Positions 1 to 10,796 are shown, numbered from the stretch's first letter. The stretch is DNA of 64,000 bases from Lepidostoma basale (GCA_022606425.2 JAHDVF020001222.1:868001-932000); one strand, 5' to 3'. Numbers and translations are program-made. Notes: a model not told the origin generated them from the sequence alone.

Positions 1-340
1 GACTTGTTTGGGTGTAGTTAGAACAAATTGGTGAATATCATTACAATAAGAGCAATAAAGATCATATTAAAACAGTCGGATTGAATTTAATTATCTGACA
101 AAACTGACCTTATTCATGAAAACATTGTAAAAATATTTATATTGTGTATACCAAAACTAACATAACAATAATGAAGAACTTCTGTGTTCGAAACATGTTT
201 GTATTGTAATTAATTTTTTTAATATAAAGTAAGTGCTGTTTACAAAGTAATAAACATTGTTCAAGTTATATTTCTATTCACATGGTTCTACGCTTATTCC
301 TTTTGATGTACTTTTTTCCTTCCTTTACATCGATTTGGCT

Positions 341-430
341 CGCGCTCCCGATTGCTTAACATTCCTACATCGTGTCATGCCCGCACGTAAATTTTTTCGA
401 CTCCTTGAGGTGGGCGACATTTCATATTTA
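341..430 (-). mobile_element. LINE-A fragment
   Basis: Matches the C-terminal coding part of LINE-A read on the minus strand (the stretch that encodes the RNRRACMTRCMNVEEAR-like segment in better copies, e.g. 39459-39809). Badly diverged, no tail of its own. It abuts the P fragment at 452-565 on the same strand. Confidence 0.5.
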
Positions 431-451
431 TAATTAAAATAAAAATTAAAT

Positions 452-565
452 CTTACTAACTAACCGTCACCCCGTCCCTCTGAAGGGATATGCAGAAATA
501 ATGGACTCCCACACTTTCCCCGATGCTGTACCCGATTCTTCTATTTTCGCCCCCACGGGAGACGT
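452..565 (-). mobile_element. P retroposon, 3' end
   Basis: Reads on the minus strand as the 3' end of the P family: the GC-rich 'cgggag' arm, then the ~55-bp segment shared with LINE-A, then a GTTA-type tail at 452-465. The 5' half is missing and the inner end merges into an AAT microsatellite. Best-preserved relatives are at 54640-55222 and 19495-19975. Confidence 0.6.
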
Positions 566-660
566 ATAGTAATAATAATAATAATCATAATAATATTAAT
601 AAAAACGCTAATAATAATAATAATAATCAAATAATGATAATAATAATAATAATAATAATG

Positions 661-720
<60 letters not shown>

Positions 721-782
721 CTAATGATAATCATAATAATTATAATAACAATAATAATATTAATAATAATTATTATTATTGA
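566..782. repeat. (AAT)n microsatellite
   Basis: About 215 bp of imperfect AAT/ATA trinucleotide repeat. It creates a long open frame of Asn or Ile codons that is an artefact of the repeat, not a gene. It sits at the broken inner end of the P copy. Confidence 0.9.
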
Positions 783-854
783 CGGTTGAGGTATTAGTTT
801 TGTAAAACTTTATTATTAATTTATTACAGTTAACACGATTCTTTAAGGGTTTAA

Positions 855-1065
855 CATGGATTTAATTTATATAAATAGTTACAAATTTGTTTCACCTTGC
901 GAGGGCATTTCAAACTGAAATTAATCGCCAAACAGTGTGTCCTTATATTGATTTTAGAAAACTTAATGGTGTATATATAATGTAAATTGTTATGTAAATC
1001 ATTTCGATTCAGTTTGGCAATGCCCTCACAAGGCGAAACAAATTTTTCACTATTTAAAAAAATTG
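855..1065. repeat. short inverted-repeat element with GAAAC core
   Basis: Two arms of about 50 bp (about 864-925 and 1000-1056) are inverted copies of each other with a few mismatches, separated by about 75 bp. In each arm, reading outwards, a GCCC...GGC or GCCC...GGU hairpin is followed directly by GAAAC, the same order as helix II plus GAAA in the hammerhead-like families of this window. The CUGANGA part is not recognisable, so this is at best a decayed member. Confidence 0.5.
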
Positions 1066-1686
1066 AATCCAAGTAAAACCACTAAACAATGTCATGGACA
1101 GTACAAGTGTTGCATAACTTTATATGGTTCTACCTACAAATAAGTTATTGATGATGGTTATCTTTAAAAAAATGCCACAGAATTGCTTCGGGCAAAGTCA
1201 GACGAAGACAATCCAAACAGGAAGCCAAAACATACCTCAGGTTGTCACGCTTATGATGGGACTATTATTTAATGAAAAGGTTTGAGATGTGCGTGCCCCA
1301 TTTCTGTCACGCGATCGGCGCCCGATAGAAGGTAGAAAGTACCGTGTGAACCGGGAGACATAAACTAGTTTCGATTTATAACAAAACACTTCGACAATAA
1401 AATATGTTATAAAACGTTTACGCTTTCAAAACCGCAGAAGATTTGAGTTGCCGGTGCGGTGACCGCCCGTCGGACGTGAGCGGGCAGCTCGGAACTGTAG
1501 CATCTCACCGCAAACCAGAGGAATGCTACTTTGATAGAAATAATTTGCACGACTAAATAATGTATTCACGAGTACGTGCGCTAACCACAGAACAAAAGTA
1601 GAGATTTTCGGTCCGTGTCTCGTGTCTGGAGTGGGGATCATCGATATTTGATCAAAAATCACACCAGAATTTAAAAAAAAACAGAA

Positions 1687-2051
1687 CGTCACCTGAGAGT
1701 AGGTTCCAACTGTCAAATGTAAAAAGTTGAGAAAAATGAAGTCAAAGTTTTGTTGCTTTCGGGTGTGTATCTTGGAATAAAAGGGTTCCATCTGAAGCAG
1801 ATGAAACTCTTTTACCGAGAAGCGTGTAAATTTCCTCTGGCGACAGTTGGAATAATAAAGTGTAAATGAATCCTTCTTCAGTGAATCGTGTATTTTAAAT
1901 GATCAGATGGAACTTGATTCTTTTCGTAACATCAAAATGACGATACTGTTACATGTTTTTTTTAATTGTACATATTAGTAAGAACCCTTTTCACGAAAAA
2001 AAGCCAAATGTGAAATTTTGTTAGTTGGAACCCTCTTACTCTCAGGTGACG
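1687..2051. mobile_element. MITE-like element with terminal inverted repeats
   Basis: The ends are inverted copies: the left end begins CGTCACCTGAGAGTA and the right end is its reverse complement, followed inward by GGTTCCAAC on both sides. Total length is about 365 bp with no coding capacity. I see no clear target duplication, so the superfamily cannot be assigned. Confidence 0.6.
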
Positions 2052-2067
2052 AGAATAGTAAAATTGT

Positions 2068-2308
2068 ACTAACTAATTAACTAACCATCATGCCGTGTCC
2101 TCGATGGGGTTGGTAGAAAGGATGGACTGCTACACTTTTTTTCCTGATATATAATACTTTCGTCTTAGTGATCTCATTTCTACAGCATTTATTCTACTTT
2201 TATCCTTCTTTTGCCAGTTTCAAGGCTTGGCACAAGAACACCATTGTGCACTGTATTATTTTGAATAGGCTTTTGTTTGTGATGACAACTTTAAGTGCAA
2301 CATCTGGT
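2068..2308 (-). mobile_element. LINE-A, internally deleted copy
   Basis: Minus-strand LINE-A with its tail at 2068-2085 and the C-terminal codons, then a deletion joins it to the upstream coding block (NAVEMRSLRR and AVHNGVL region). The deletion removes the RWFGHMERM to GRPRKTW part. Several stops; not functional. Confidence 0.7.
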
Positions 2309-2716
2309 AAAAAAATATTTTTATTCAATTTTATGGGAGAGACGTGTTTAGCTTGGTACTGACTGATATTGTTAATATTATACATCAACACCTGTCAGCC
2401 AACCTTCAACTACCGGCGATATGAAGAAAATGAATGAAATATTTTTTACGCACCTACTTATATGGAATATATAAAAGTAAGAGTAAATAAACGTACCTGT
2501 TTATCCACATGAACCGATTTTTGTTGTTAAAAACGTGTCTTCATTATCGTGAGTTATTTTAAGAAACATAGAGTTGTATTAACAAGCGAGTTAAAATAAA
2601 TAAAATATTAACTTGATAATCTTTTAAAAATAAAGTTAGAATATAATTGTTTTTATTTGAAATTTCAAGGTTAAAGTTCATTGTTAATAACGAAAATATA
2701 TATATTTTTGAATATA

Positions 2717-2858
2717 AATTTAGTGAAATTCTATTGGGTTATGACTTCGACCGGTTTCGGCAATTCGCTGCCATCTTCGGGACCAGACCAGACCAGACTA
2801 AGACCCGGAAGGAGGCAAAGAGCTGCCAAAACCGGTACAAGCCATAAACCACTAAATT
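2717..2858. repeat. HHR-C palindromic element
   Basis: Outer arms (about 2717-2765 and 2826-2858) are inverted copies. Each arm carries the HHR-C signature: a GGCA...UGCC hairpin, GAAAC or AAAAC, then CGGU. The minus-strand arm retains a nearly complete hammerhead core (separate entry); the plus-strand arm is truncated and has GAAAC changed to AAAAC. Confidence 0.65.
2743..2786 (-). ncRNA. hammerhead-like motif, family C
   Basis: On the minus strand: CCGAAGA, one extra U, helix II GGCAGCGAAUUGCC, GAAAC, CG, GUC. Known hammerhead consensus is CUGANGA-helix II-GAAA-helix III-UH; here position 4 is C instead of U, which would probably impair cleavage. Helix III is the minimal A-U plus C-G pair with a self-complementary ACCGGU. 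Cleavage would fall after the GUC at 2751-2749. Confidence 0.5.
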
Positions 2859-3580
2859 GTAATTCAACTAAAAACATATAATTTTTTAAATATTATTTTC
2901 ATTATTGTGTATTGTATATAACGTAATAGATGGAGTGACAACAATTCCCGAATAGCTGGAACCACCTAAATACGAAAGGGACAAGACAGAAGAAGGCTGA
3001 AAAATAAGAAGAAGATATATAAACTTAACGCGTATCACTGAAGATTGCATACTAACGATTTGTATAAGAATTTAGTCAATCATTATTTTCCTTAAAATAA
3101 AATAAATTTTACTATTTTGTTCTCCCGGCGATGAAGGTCAATTTCTTTCGAAATATGTCTAGAAATATATACGCAAAAGTGGAAAAAAAGGGTTTTTAAT
3201 ATGTATACCTGCGAGCACGCACGTTGAGGAATCGAGAGAAGTATATAAAAAAATTATAGTGTGGCGGTTCATTCACTCTGCTTAGTTTATTTAGTTAAAA
3301 GAAAATTATTGCACCAGTTTATACATCGATTTCCCCCTAGAGTGAAAGCGACCACAAGGATGGCCACCAAGACACTGGTCCGATCAAATTAGGGCGCTGA
3401 CTGGCCTCTCAATAGATGCTGTCTGGATGGTGGATAGTGCACGGGATAGACACGAGTCTCAGTCATGATGAGTGCGACAAAAATGAGAGTGTTGTATCAT
3501 ATATCGGAACAGAAAGTTTGGTACTGAAGTCCATTGTGAAGGCCATTTTTGCTTTCACTCCAAATGATAAGGTAGCAGTG

Positions 3581-3690
3581 TGACAAAGTGACAAAGTGAC
3601 AAAGTGACAAAGTGACAAAGTGACAAAGTGACAAAGTGACAAAATTACAAAGTGACACAGCGACAAAGTGACAAAGTGTAAAAAGTGACA
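3581..3690. repeat. 8-bp minisatellite (TGACAAAG)n
   Basis: About 11 near-perfect tandem copies of TGACAAAG followed by degenerate units. It creates overlapping minus-strand frames of Leu-Cys-His repeats, which are artefacts. Confidence 0.95.
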
Positions 3691-4261
3691 TATTAAATTG
3701 ACAAATAAATGTCTATAATTTCATTAAACTTTTTGAATGGAAGCAGAGTTCGACTGTTTGGAAACCATTTTGAGCTACTGCATCGGCTCTAAGAGTCCAA
3801 TTAAAATAACTTCACTGATGCGTGTCAGAATGAAAATCTTTCTCAGTCAGATATGAATTAAATGGTTGTGAGTAAAATCAGGTATATAATAAATTGTGAA
3901 TAGGAGTTCTAAACGGATTGCTTCCTCATTCAAGCGTCTAAGCGTTTACCTCAGATGTCAAACGAAGCCTGTATTAATTCTTGTATGTTCAAGAATCATA
4001 AAATTGAAAAAAATTAAGTAATGATTGGACACACAAGATGAACATAACGTAAATAAAAAAGCTGTTTTTCTTATATCAAGTATTATCTCAAATTAGACAC
4101 GACAATATGCGATGAAATTTTTTAACTCTGCAATTAATTAAACAGAAAAATTACTAATATTTGTAAATAACATTTGAATTTCATGTACACTTTCAGTTTT
4201 TCATACACACGTATTTTTAATTTTGATGAAAACAGTTATTTTATTTATTTGATGAAAAAAT

Positions 4262-4474
4262 CTATTTTATAAACTGTTAAATTATACAACTTTGTTTTAT
4301 GTATCATGATTACATTTTTATTTTACGCGACAGCTATTTCGTCAACCTATGTTGACATCATCAGGTGTTACAATAATATATCAAATGTCCAATTTTCGTG
4401 ATTTTCAATTCGTTTTTTAATTTAACAGTTTATAATGTTAAAGTATCATAGTGTTTCGGCCAAAACAATGGACC
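4262..4474 (-). mobile_element. HHR-A element, single-ribozyme copy
   Basis: Flanked by the inverted block AAACTGTTAAATTA (4262 side) and its complement near 4433, then the family's outer block with 'tttcggccaaaacaatgga' at its end. Carries one minus-strand HHR-A core. The second ribozyme arm found in paired copies is absent. Confidence 0.6.
4325..4369 (-). ncRNA. hammerhead-like motif, family A
   Basis: Minus strand: CUGAUGA, extra U, helix II GUCAAC-AUAG-GUUGAC (6 perfect pairs), GAAAU, AGCU, GUC. All core positions agree with the hammerhead consensus; position 15.2 has changed C to U, leaving a G-U pair in the minimal helix III. Helix I is weak (C-G, C-G, A-U with a mismatch). Confidence 0.6.
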
Positions 4475-4549
4475 ATTTCTTCATATTGATTAAAACGTCT
4501 GTTTTTTGAGAAGTCTCACTATATTTCATTTCATTTCATATATTTTAAT

Positions 4550-4835
4550 TTCATTTATTTATTTTAAACATATTTAAAACATTACAGATTTTTTTTTCCA
4601 ATACACTAAAGATACAAGTTAGAGATACACAATAATAAGTAATACATAATAGATTAATAAAAAGAGGGAGAAACATAAGATGCATGACAAATTAATAAAA
4701 TAAATATATACCAAACAATTCAAATTAAGATAGTACTTCCCTCAGATGAGCCGAACTATCACAAAATATGTCAAACTCCGAGGTGATACGATTAAGCAAA
4801 TATATTGCTCTACCTGCCGGTATAACCATTGGAAG
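4550..4835 (-). mobile_element. J1 LINE, 3' end
   Basis: Minus-strand match to the last ~60 codons and A-rich 3' UTR of J1 (better copy at 17940-18335): the frame corresponding to 'NLPMVMPVGRAI' and the 'SEVDV' segment is visible but frameshifted. The region upstream of it, to about 5100, is not recognisable as J1. Confidence 0.6.
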
Positions 4836-4859
4836 TGTGATATGTTTTTTCCATATTTC

Positions 4860-5250
4860 ACGGGAGTGGTATGTTTTTCATTGTGTTAAGACTTTTAGAA
4901 ACCAAACGTTTTCAGTAATATTAAATACGAATTAGTATTAGTAAACACACCCTCGGATGCTCTTGCAATAACTCTATTCAAAAGCTTATGCATGTTTAGT
5001 GTAGCCATAACACAAGTTACATAATTATATGTTATCGAGAGATAAATAATAAACAGAGCTGTTTGCAATAAATCACACGTAAATTAATCTGTTGGTAAGA
5101 TAATTGTAGATTATTCTAGTTTATGAATTTTCTAAAGGCAAGTATACTCGTACAATAATGTGAAAGTTCGTTATTTCTTATTCCCTTGAGGGTACTTGCT
5201 TCGTATGCAACGCTGCGTATCTTTTCTTGCAATGTATGCAGCATAACAAC
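4860..5250. other. unassigned AT-rich stretch
   Basis: No coherent reading frame, RNA fold or repeat could be recognised between the J1 and K fragments. It may be an older, more diverged part of a LINE. Confidence 0.4.
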
Positions 5251-5261
5251 ACAAGTAAATC

Positions 5262-5548
5262 TTTCAAAGATTGTTTTCTTCTTCTTCTTCTTTGCTATGA
5301 ACCTTTGTGGTCTGTTCTCTAGAGGGTTGCTCCTCCTGTGAGGTGGCTTCCCAGCTGTTTTTCCATCTTTTTCCACGAGGCTGATTATGAAGTGCAATAT
5401 AGGGGAGTCTGAGGGTGTCCATTATTTGGACATGACCGTAACAGTCCATCCTTTGCTGTCTAATATATCTTATAATATCTTCAGCCTCGCGTATCTCTTT
5501 TATTCTGGTGTTCCTCGCGCGATCTTTCAGTGTCTTGCCTGCTATCAA
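5262..5548 (-). mobile_element. K LINE, C-terminal fragment
   Basis: Minus-strand frame contains AGKTLKDRARNTRIKEI, then REAEDIIRYIRQQRMDCYGH, then a 3' end rich in GAAGAAG. This order (GKT.RDRIRN, then VEDIVRW.R.R..W) is the post-RT region seen also at 14163-14625 and 61990-62400. Truncated upstream; not an intact gene. Confidence 0.65.
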
Positions 5549-5734
5549 AAATTTATATACGAGTATATTAAAAAATACACAAATTTTCGCAAGTAAAATT
5601 ATGCGAATAAAAATGTTCATAAAGAAATCTGTACTTTTGATCACGGTACTTTCCCTTGGATGAAATCTTTTATAAATCTTGAAACGCCTTTAGTTTATCA
5701 AAATGTAAGTTTGAGAAAACGAAAATGTTGTTGT

Positions 5735-5940
5735 TTGAATCTAAAGGTCTATTTTCTAGAAGTTTTATATTTTGTGTGAATGACACGTTTCGGCTGTCCA
5801 AGGAATTATCAGACCTTAGACAGGCAAAACATGTCATTTACATAAAATATAGTAAAACTTCTAGAAAACAGAAATTTTTATTCGTATTAATTATTTTACA
5901 TGGAGTTTTACGTCTTTGTTCAAGAAACAATAAATAAGTT
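5735..5940. repeat. HHR-H palindromic element
   Basis: Arms starting with TCTAGAAGTTTTAT and ending in its complement flank two opposed copies of a hairpin-GAAAC-NN-GUC motif (core CUGAUAA in the minus-strand arm). Continues on the right into the family tail 'ttcaagaaacaataaa'. Position 8 of the hammerhead core is A rather than the catalytic G, so activity is not expected. Confidence 0.55.
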
Positions 5941-6057
5941 AGTATCTTAATTAAGTCAATGTTCGCCCACTAGTTCAGCTGGAATCCCATACACACTGTT
6001 CACATATTATAAGATATGTAATTAAGAAATTTAATTAATTCTCGGAATTCCCTAGAC

Positions 6058-6345
6058 AGACATGGTTACCAATACCGAAGTCCTGAAGCGAGCTAGCGTT
6101 GACAGGGACCTGTTGTCAACTATTAAGGTTCGGAAGATTTCACATCTGGGTCATGCGCTGCGTGGGGAGAAGTACCACCTTCTCCAACTGATATTAAAGG
6201 TAAAAATTGAGGGACGCCGTGGGCCCGGTAGGAGAAAGATGTCCTGGCTGCGAAACGTGAGGGAGTGGAGGAGGTATTCTGAGATGACCTGAAATGACCG
6301 CGACGTTGTGGGGACCCGACAGGGCACTTGAAGAAGAAGAAAAAT
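6058..6345 (+). mobile_element. L LINE, C-terminal fragment
   Basis: Plus-strand frame reads MVTNTEVLKRASVDRDL, then IKVRKISHLGHALRGEKYHL, then GRRGPGRRKMSWLRNVREW. This is the C-terminal region typical of endonuclease-reverse transcriptase LINEs in invertebrates. It is closed by an in-frame stop and a GAAGAAGAAG tail at about 6332-6342. Other copies: 24280-24640 (minus) and 63815-64000 (plus). Confidence 0.75.
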
Positions 6346-6469
6346 TAATGAACGATTAATTTCTAATGAATACATGTCAATTTTTTTTAAATTGTAGTAC
6401 ACATTACGGATTTATCAATGAAGGAAAAAATGGCAGTTCAAAGTTGAGTTCAGGTTCAAATCTTTTCAT

Positions 6470-6832
6470 GTGGTTGGGGACCATGAAACTGGCAGAAGAA
6501 TCAGAACAGATGGCTGATAGAAATGAAATTCTTTAAATGTACTCGTGATAAAATAATGTACGACAAAATTTCAAATGATCAGGACGGAATCTAGAGCGAA
6601 GGTCTTTTTGGGTAAGTTAAGACATATAAAAACGCATAGACAATGGAATTATGGTTAAGAAACTATACGTAAATGATGTGAATAGGGTTCGGATATAATT
6701 AAATTATGATGGTCGGCCATGTAAGACGAAATAATCGACGTGAGTGTATGATTCGAAGTATGCATGTGGAATAATTTAGAGAGGTTTGTTAGGAGAGAGG
6801 AGACAGCCTATTCATTCTGCCTACTCCTCTGG
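6470..6832 (+). mobile_element. LINE-A, diverged copy
   Basis: Follows LINE-A order from the 'RNWQKKDESR' region through the 'VNDVN' and 'VGHVR' segments to the last codons ('FILPTPLV'), but with many indels and stops and without a clean GTTA tail. One of the older copies. Confidence 0.6.
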
Positions 6833-6904
6833 TTGTTGTCGTTATTGATAGTTTATTAAGTGGTTGAAATTCAAGTTTCAACAAACTAAGCTTTAGTTTT
6901 TTGC

Positions 6905-7030
6905 CTAAGGTATGTTATAAACAAAGCTACCTATTAGATAAGCTACCTTTCACATGTATGAAGATCAATAAAATATCTATACCCTTTACATCGATTTGAT
7001 TCAAGTTGTAATAATGTAAAAGCTATTCAA
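6905..7030 (+). mobile_element. S1 SINE, 3' body only
   Basis: Matches the non-tRNA part of S1 ('gctacctatcacatg', then 'ctataccctttacatcgatttg'). The tRNA-like head with box A and B is missing. Confidence 0.5.
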
Positions 7031-7084
7031 CAAGTTTCAGACGGAACACTTCTGTTTTTTTAATTTGTTTGATTTTTGAAATTT

Positions 7085-7260
7085 GTTTATCGTTTCTAGA
7101 ACAATGATGTAAGACTCCATATTAAATAATTAATATTATCATTTCAATAATAAATAAACAAATTTATAACAGTCTGTTTTATAGAAATTTTATTATATTT
7201 AACGTGAATGACATAAAATTTTCAATAAAACTTTTAGAAAATCGACGTTTTCATTCAAAT
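7085..7260. repeat. HHR-H related palindrome
   Basis: Has the family tail ('ctagaacaatgatgtaagac', 'ccatattaaataattaat') followed by inverted arms around 'gtctgttttatagaaatttt' and 'aaaacttttagaaaatcgac'. The hairpin-GAAAC core has been lost by deletion ('gaatgacataaaattttc'). Confidence 0.5.
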
Positions 7261-7429
7261 TTATTATTAAAAATTTGATTGATTTAATCGATTCACGTTT
7301 TCTTATTGTGTGCTCTATTCATGCTATTTACAAACACCATTATCTCATCATTTTAAAACGCTTTTGTATTATAGCAAATGATAAATATCAAGCATTTGGA
7401 TAAGCAAATTAGATAAAAAAATTATAAAT

Positions 7430-7625
7430 AAATAAATCAGATATGTCCGCTAGCCCACGCCAGATATTTCGATATATATTTTCCATAACTCTCGGACCAC
7501 TGTGTATCCGTCATTGAGTCCTGTTGCAGACGCCGACGCTCCCGACAGACGCCATGTCCTTGGAACCACCTGTCGGAATGTTTGTTGATTTCATAATTTA
7601 TTTGCGGACTCGCGCCCACCACACC
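7430..7625. other. unassigned GC-richer stretch with short open frame
   Basis: A 61-codon minus-strand frame is open here, and the base composition is less AT-rich than its surroundings. I do not recognise the protein (contains SDRWFQGHGVCRERRRL) and see no splice-site context strong enough to call an exon. It could be a diverged LINE piece. Confidence 0.25.
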
Positions 7626-7836
7626 CCCTTATAAGGGAACTAAGATGCAATCGGATGTTGTATGAATAGGATGTATTCAAATTTGTCACGCTGCTTCCGA
7701 TTCGTAAAACATTAATGTTTTGATGTTTTTCACATTTAATAATGCCTATAAAGTATAATAAGACTTCATGAAAATAGACGTTTTATTCTTATAAATTATG
7801 AAAGTTTCCATTTGAAATTATTAAACTGTTTATTTA

Positions 7837-7965
7837 GGGTAACAGACAGAAGATGGCAGTGCACAATGGTGTTCTTGTGGCGAGCCTTATGAATGGAAGT
7901 GAATCATGGAACTAACAAAAAAAGATGAACGTAGAATTAATGCAGTAGAAATTTCTGCGTTATAT
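7837..7965 (+). mobile_element. LINE-A internal fragment
   Basis: Plus-strand match to the 'KMAVHNGVLVPTLMYGSE' through 'NAVE' block of LINE-A, with a stop where the Trp codon should be (tggaactaacaa). Broken off where J1 begins. Confidence 0.7.
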
Positions 7966-7969
7966 TTAT

Positions 7970-8435
7970 TTTAGGGAGTATGGATATCACCCGTGGCTCT
8001 TTCCAACTGATTTCTTGCAAGGGATGCTAGGCTACTAGTCACTCGAGAGAAGACGAAACATTCACTTGGGTGTTCACTTCTTTCGACTGATTGGCGGTTG
8101 TATACATAACTCAGAAATCCTGTGCGATATAGGTCTGTTCATCCCTGATAATTAAAAGGGGCCTCACATTGTTTTATCTCCCACAATGCAGAACCAACCT
8201 GCCAATGGTTATGCAGGTAGGTAAAGCAATTTATTTGCCAAACTGTATCACTTCAGAGGTCGACGTATTTTATGATAATGTAGCTTACTTGAGGGAAGCA
8301 CTATCTTTTTATAGAATTTAAATGTATTTTTATTTTATCAAATCGTTAAAGATCTCAGTATTTTTCACTTAGTTCATTTTATTGTGAATATGCGTATACA
8401 TTATCAATATTTAAAATTCTCTTTCATTTTATTGT
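7970..8435 (+). mobile_element. J1 LINE, 3' part (left piece)
   Basis: J1 C-terminus: 'PLALSD...ARDARLLVTREKTKHSLGCSLLSTD' homologue, then 'NLPMVMQVG' and 'SEVDVF', stop, then UTR. Same order as 60950-61640. The UTR is interrupted at about 8448 by an N element and resumes at about 8650. Frameshifts prevent a continuous protein. Confidence 0.65.
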
Positions 8436-8447
8436 GTATACGAGTAT

Positions 8448-8648
8448 GTGTATCTTCTACTTCTTCTTCTTCCTCAGCCTATTCCCGTCCACTTCTGGAC
8501 AAAGGCCTCCTCCATTCGCTTCCATATCACTCTGTCCTGTGCAGACTGCATCCAGGTTATTCCGACGTGTCTGTTCAGACCATCCTTCCACTGTTGTTGC
8601 GGTCGCCCTGCACTTATCTTTTCCGTCCACGGTATCCAAGTCAGTAGT
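8448..8648 (-). mobile_element. N LINE, C-terminal fragment inserted in J1
   Basis: Minus strand reads the end of N: the segment for 'DLNRHVGITWMQSAQDRVIWKRMEEAF' then 'VQKWTG', stop, then AAG-rich tail (GAAGAAGAAG, seen as cttcttctt at 8460-8475). The 'atacattatcaatattt' block occurs on both sides (8396 and 8664), consistent with a duplication accompanying insertion. Confidence 0.7.
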
Positions 8649-8649
8649 C

Positions 8650-8760
8650 AGCAGTATATGTTTATACATTATCAATATTTAAAAATCTTTAGTGTATTGG
8701 AAATTAATTCTGTAATGCTATTGATAATAATAAACAAATAAATGAAATGAAATAAATTAC
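8650..8760 (+). mobile_element. J1 LINE, 3' UTR (right piece)
   Basis: Continues the J1 UTR beyond the N insertion: 'tagtgtattggaa' and an A-rich end with 'aataaatgaaatgaaat', as at 18285-18340. Confidence 0.6.
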
Positions 8761-9010
8761 GGTGGAGTAATATACTTGTAGTTCATCTACGCTTGAAATA
8801 TCCTTATACGAGTATGTAAGTGTTAACCTATCCGTGGTAGGTGCAATGACAGAAGCGATGGTCTTAGCTCTTGGCACGGTTTATCTGGACGGGTGTCACG
8901 TGTCCACTAACTGCGTAGGAACGCCCTTGGTGACAGGATGATGGCTGCAGGGGCCAAGAAAGTAACTTATAAATAATAAATGTGTTTGTTTAAACAGAGC
9001 AGAAAATAAG
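8761..9010. other. unassigned stretch
   Basis: Moderately GC-rich around 8830-8960, no frame or repeat recognised. Contains one TACGAGTA octamer at 8807-8814. Confidence 0.4.
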
Positions 9011-9014
9011 AAAT

Positions 9015-9602
9015 CATGACAGTCTTCAACATTAGCGAGAATGGTGAAAATTAGGAGCGAGTAGGTGAGTTCATGTATTTGGGTAGTATGTTTACAAAAT
9101 ATGGGCGAGTGGAGAGGAATATTGAAAGAAGGTCTGGGGCAGGCAACAAAGTGAATAGTGCACTTAAAGGTGTTATCGCAAACAAAAACCTACCTAAAAA
9201 AGCTAAAATCGCCGTGCACAATGGTGTTCTTGTACCGACCCTTATGTATGGAAGCGAAGCATAGAACTGGCAAAAGAAAGATGAAAGTAGAATAAATGCA
9301 GTAGAAATGAGATCTCTTAGACGATTGTGTGGATACTCTGTGAATGTCGAATGAAAATAAAAGAATTGAATGCGGTGCGAATAATAGTGTTATGAACATA
9401 TTAATAAAGGATCATTAATATGGTTTGGACACATGGAATGAATGGTAAAAAAAATTATGTTACGATGTAAATAGAACTAGAAATAGAGAAAGACTCGAGA
9501 AGTTGTGGAATCGAGAGAAATATGTCAAGAAAGAAAAGTGTGACAGTCCATTCTTTCTGCCAATCCCTTCGGCGAGACGGCGTGATGGTTAGTTAGCTTA
9601 TA
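9015..9602 (+). mobile_element. LINE-A, longest copy in window
   Basis: Starts furthest upstream of all LINE-A copies. The frame at 9073-9264 encodes MYLGSMFTKYG, then RRSGAGNKVNSALKGVIANK, then KAKIAVHNGVLVPTLMYGSE; then a stop replaces Trp. Downstream blocks (RSLRRLCGYSV, FGHME, the ECQERKVWQSILS-like end) are present but frameshifted, with part of the GRPRKTW region deleted. Ends with TGA in 'ggcgtgatgg' and a GTTA tail. These blocks are the region after the RT domain in LINE proteins; the RT motifs themselves are absent. It is a dead 5'-truncated copy. Confidence 0.85.
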
Positions 9603-9689
9603 GGACAGCGCAAAATTAATTTTAAAATATGAATTTGTTATGAGTTTATAATTTCAGCGTAAATCAATTTTGGTGTTTATATTATTTTT

Positions 9690-9890
9690 TTTCTCACTGT
9701 CATACTGCTCTGTCCTGTCAAACCTCTCGAGATTCCTCTACATTCATACATGTATGCTCGTCGATTTTTCCGACTTCGAATGTGGCTGCCTTTTAGTATT
9801 TGATAAATTTGGTCTTGCTATGCTTTCCTTGGTATACCACAGCTTTTTTTTTAACTCATACTGCTTGTTTGCAACATATAACCAGTAAAG
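9690..9890 (-). mobile_element. LINE-A fragment without tail
   Basis: Minus-strand LINE-A from the 'EEARE.CQDR' codons to the 'VNSVN' region. The last ~60 bp and the tail are missing. Confidence 0.65.
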
Positions 9891-10124
9891 TCTTATTCAT
9901 TTAATTTTTTTTAACCAAAATTGGTAATATTATAGAATTTTCACCAGAGAAAATAATTGATATCCTACGTTGTTTTTTGAAGCTTTCTTTTTGGATTGAC
10001 AAACATTTAAAAAGCAATTTTAATATGGTTATAGGGTTTTGTTCTTTAATAGATTAATGATTCTCTACCAATTCCAATATCATGGTGTCACTTCTAGAGT
10101 ACGCTTCGGGCGGTATCTCCAGAT

Positions 10125-10405
10125 GATTAAACAGAGATAATTTAAATATAATAGTAATACACTTGTAAATATGTGTTTACACCAATTTATTATTTTCAAC
10201 AACCATTCAGTTTCCATTCTGGAAAAGGGGGATAAGAGAAAATGTGCGCGTGGTCAATTAGTATGGTAGAACGGTGCGTCATAAGCATTAAGAAAATAAT
10301 AACGGAGACTTACTAACTAATATTCAACCGGTTGGTTATTGAAAATAATTAAGTGGTGTAAACACAAATTTCCAAGTTTATTAAAAATATATTTAATAAT
10401 GCCAC
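10125..10405. repeat. inverted-repeat element
   Basis: Arms at about 10130-10210 and 10325-10405 are inverted copies ('gtgtttacaccaattt', 'tattttcaacaacc' and complements), with a short palindrome AACCGGTT at the inner edge of the right arm. About 115 bp of unrelated sequence lies between. No coding capacity. Confidence 0.55.
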
Positions 10406-10796
10406 AAAACAAATTAAATACTTTAAACGCAAGTATTAAGATAATTTAAATGTAGCAATAAAATATATAGAAACGTTATGAAATGAATCATAATAGGAAT
10501 TAAATTAATGATACAATTAATTGTAAATATTCATTCGCCAGGATAAATAATATTTGACAAACAGTTGAATCTGAACTACGATTACTAATAACAACGTAGG
10601 ATGACATTTTAGTGTTCCTATCTTTATTATTAAACGTTTAAGAACGCCTGATGTCTATCTTTGATCTCGCTACAAACTTATACCATCATCGAGGAGTGTA
10701 GTCAACACATTAAATACTATTTTATGCGAAGTTCTTAACATTTTCATCCCGAAATATTTTCAAGCAATCTGTTAGGATGCTTAAATTGTGTATTAT
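10406..10796. other. unassigned AT-rich stretch
   Basis: Nothing recognisable between the inverted-repeat element and the LINE-A tail. Confidence 0.4.

Noticed and set aside
523..789. 88-codon open frame rich in Asn and Ile
   Set aside because: Translation of the AAT microsatellite; no gene.
3463..3691. Leu-Cys-His repeat frames
   Set aside because: Two frames of the TGACAAAG minisatellite.
8384..8741. Overlapping Ser-rich plus-strand frames
   Set aside because: Shadow frames of the minus-strand N LINE and its AAG tail.
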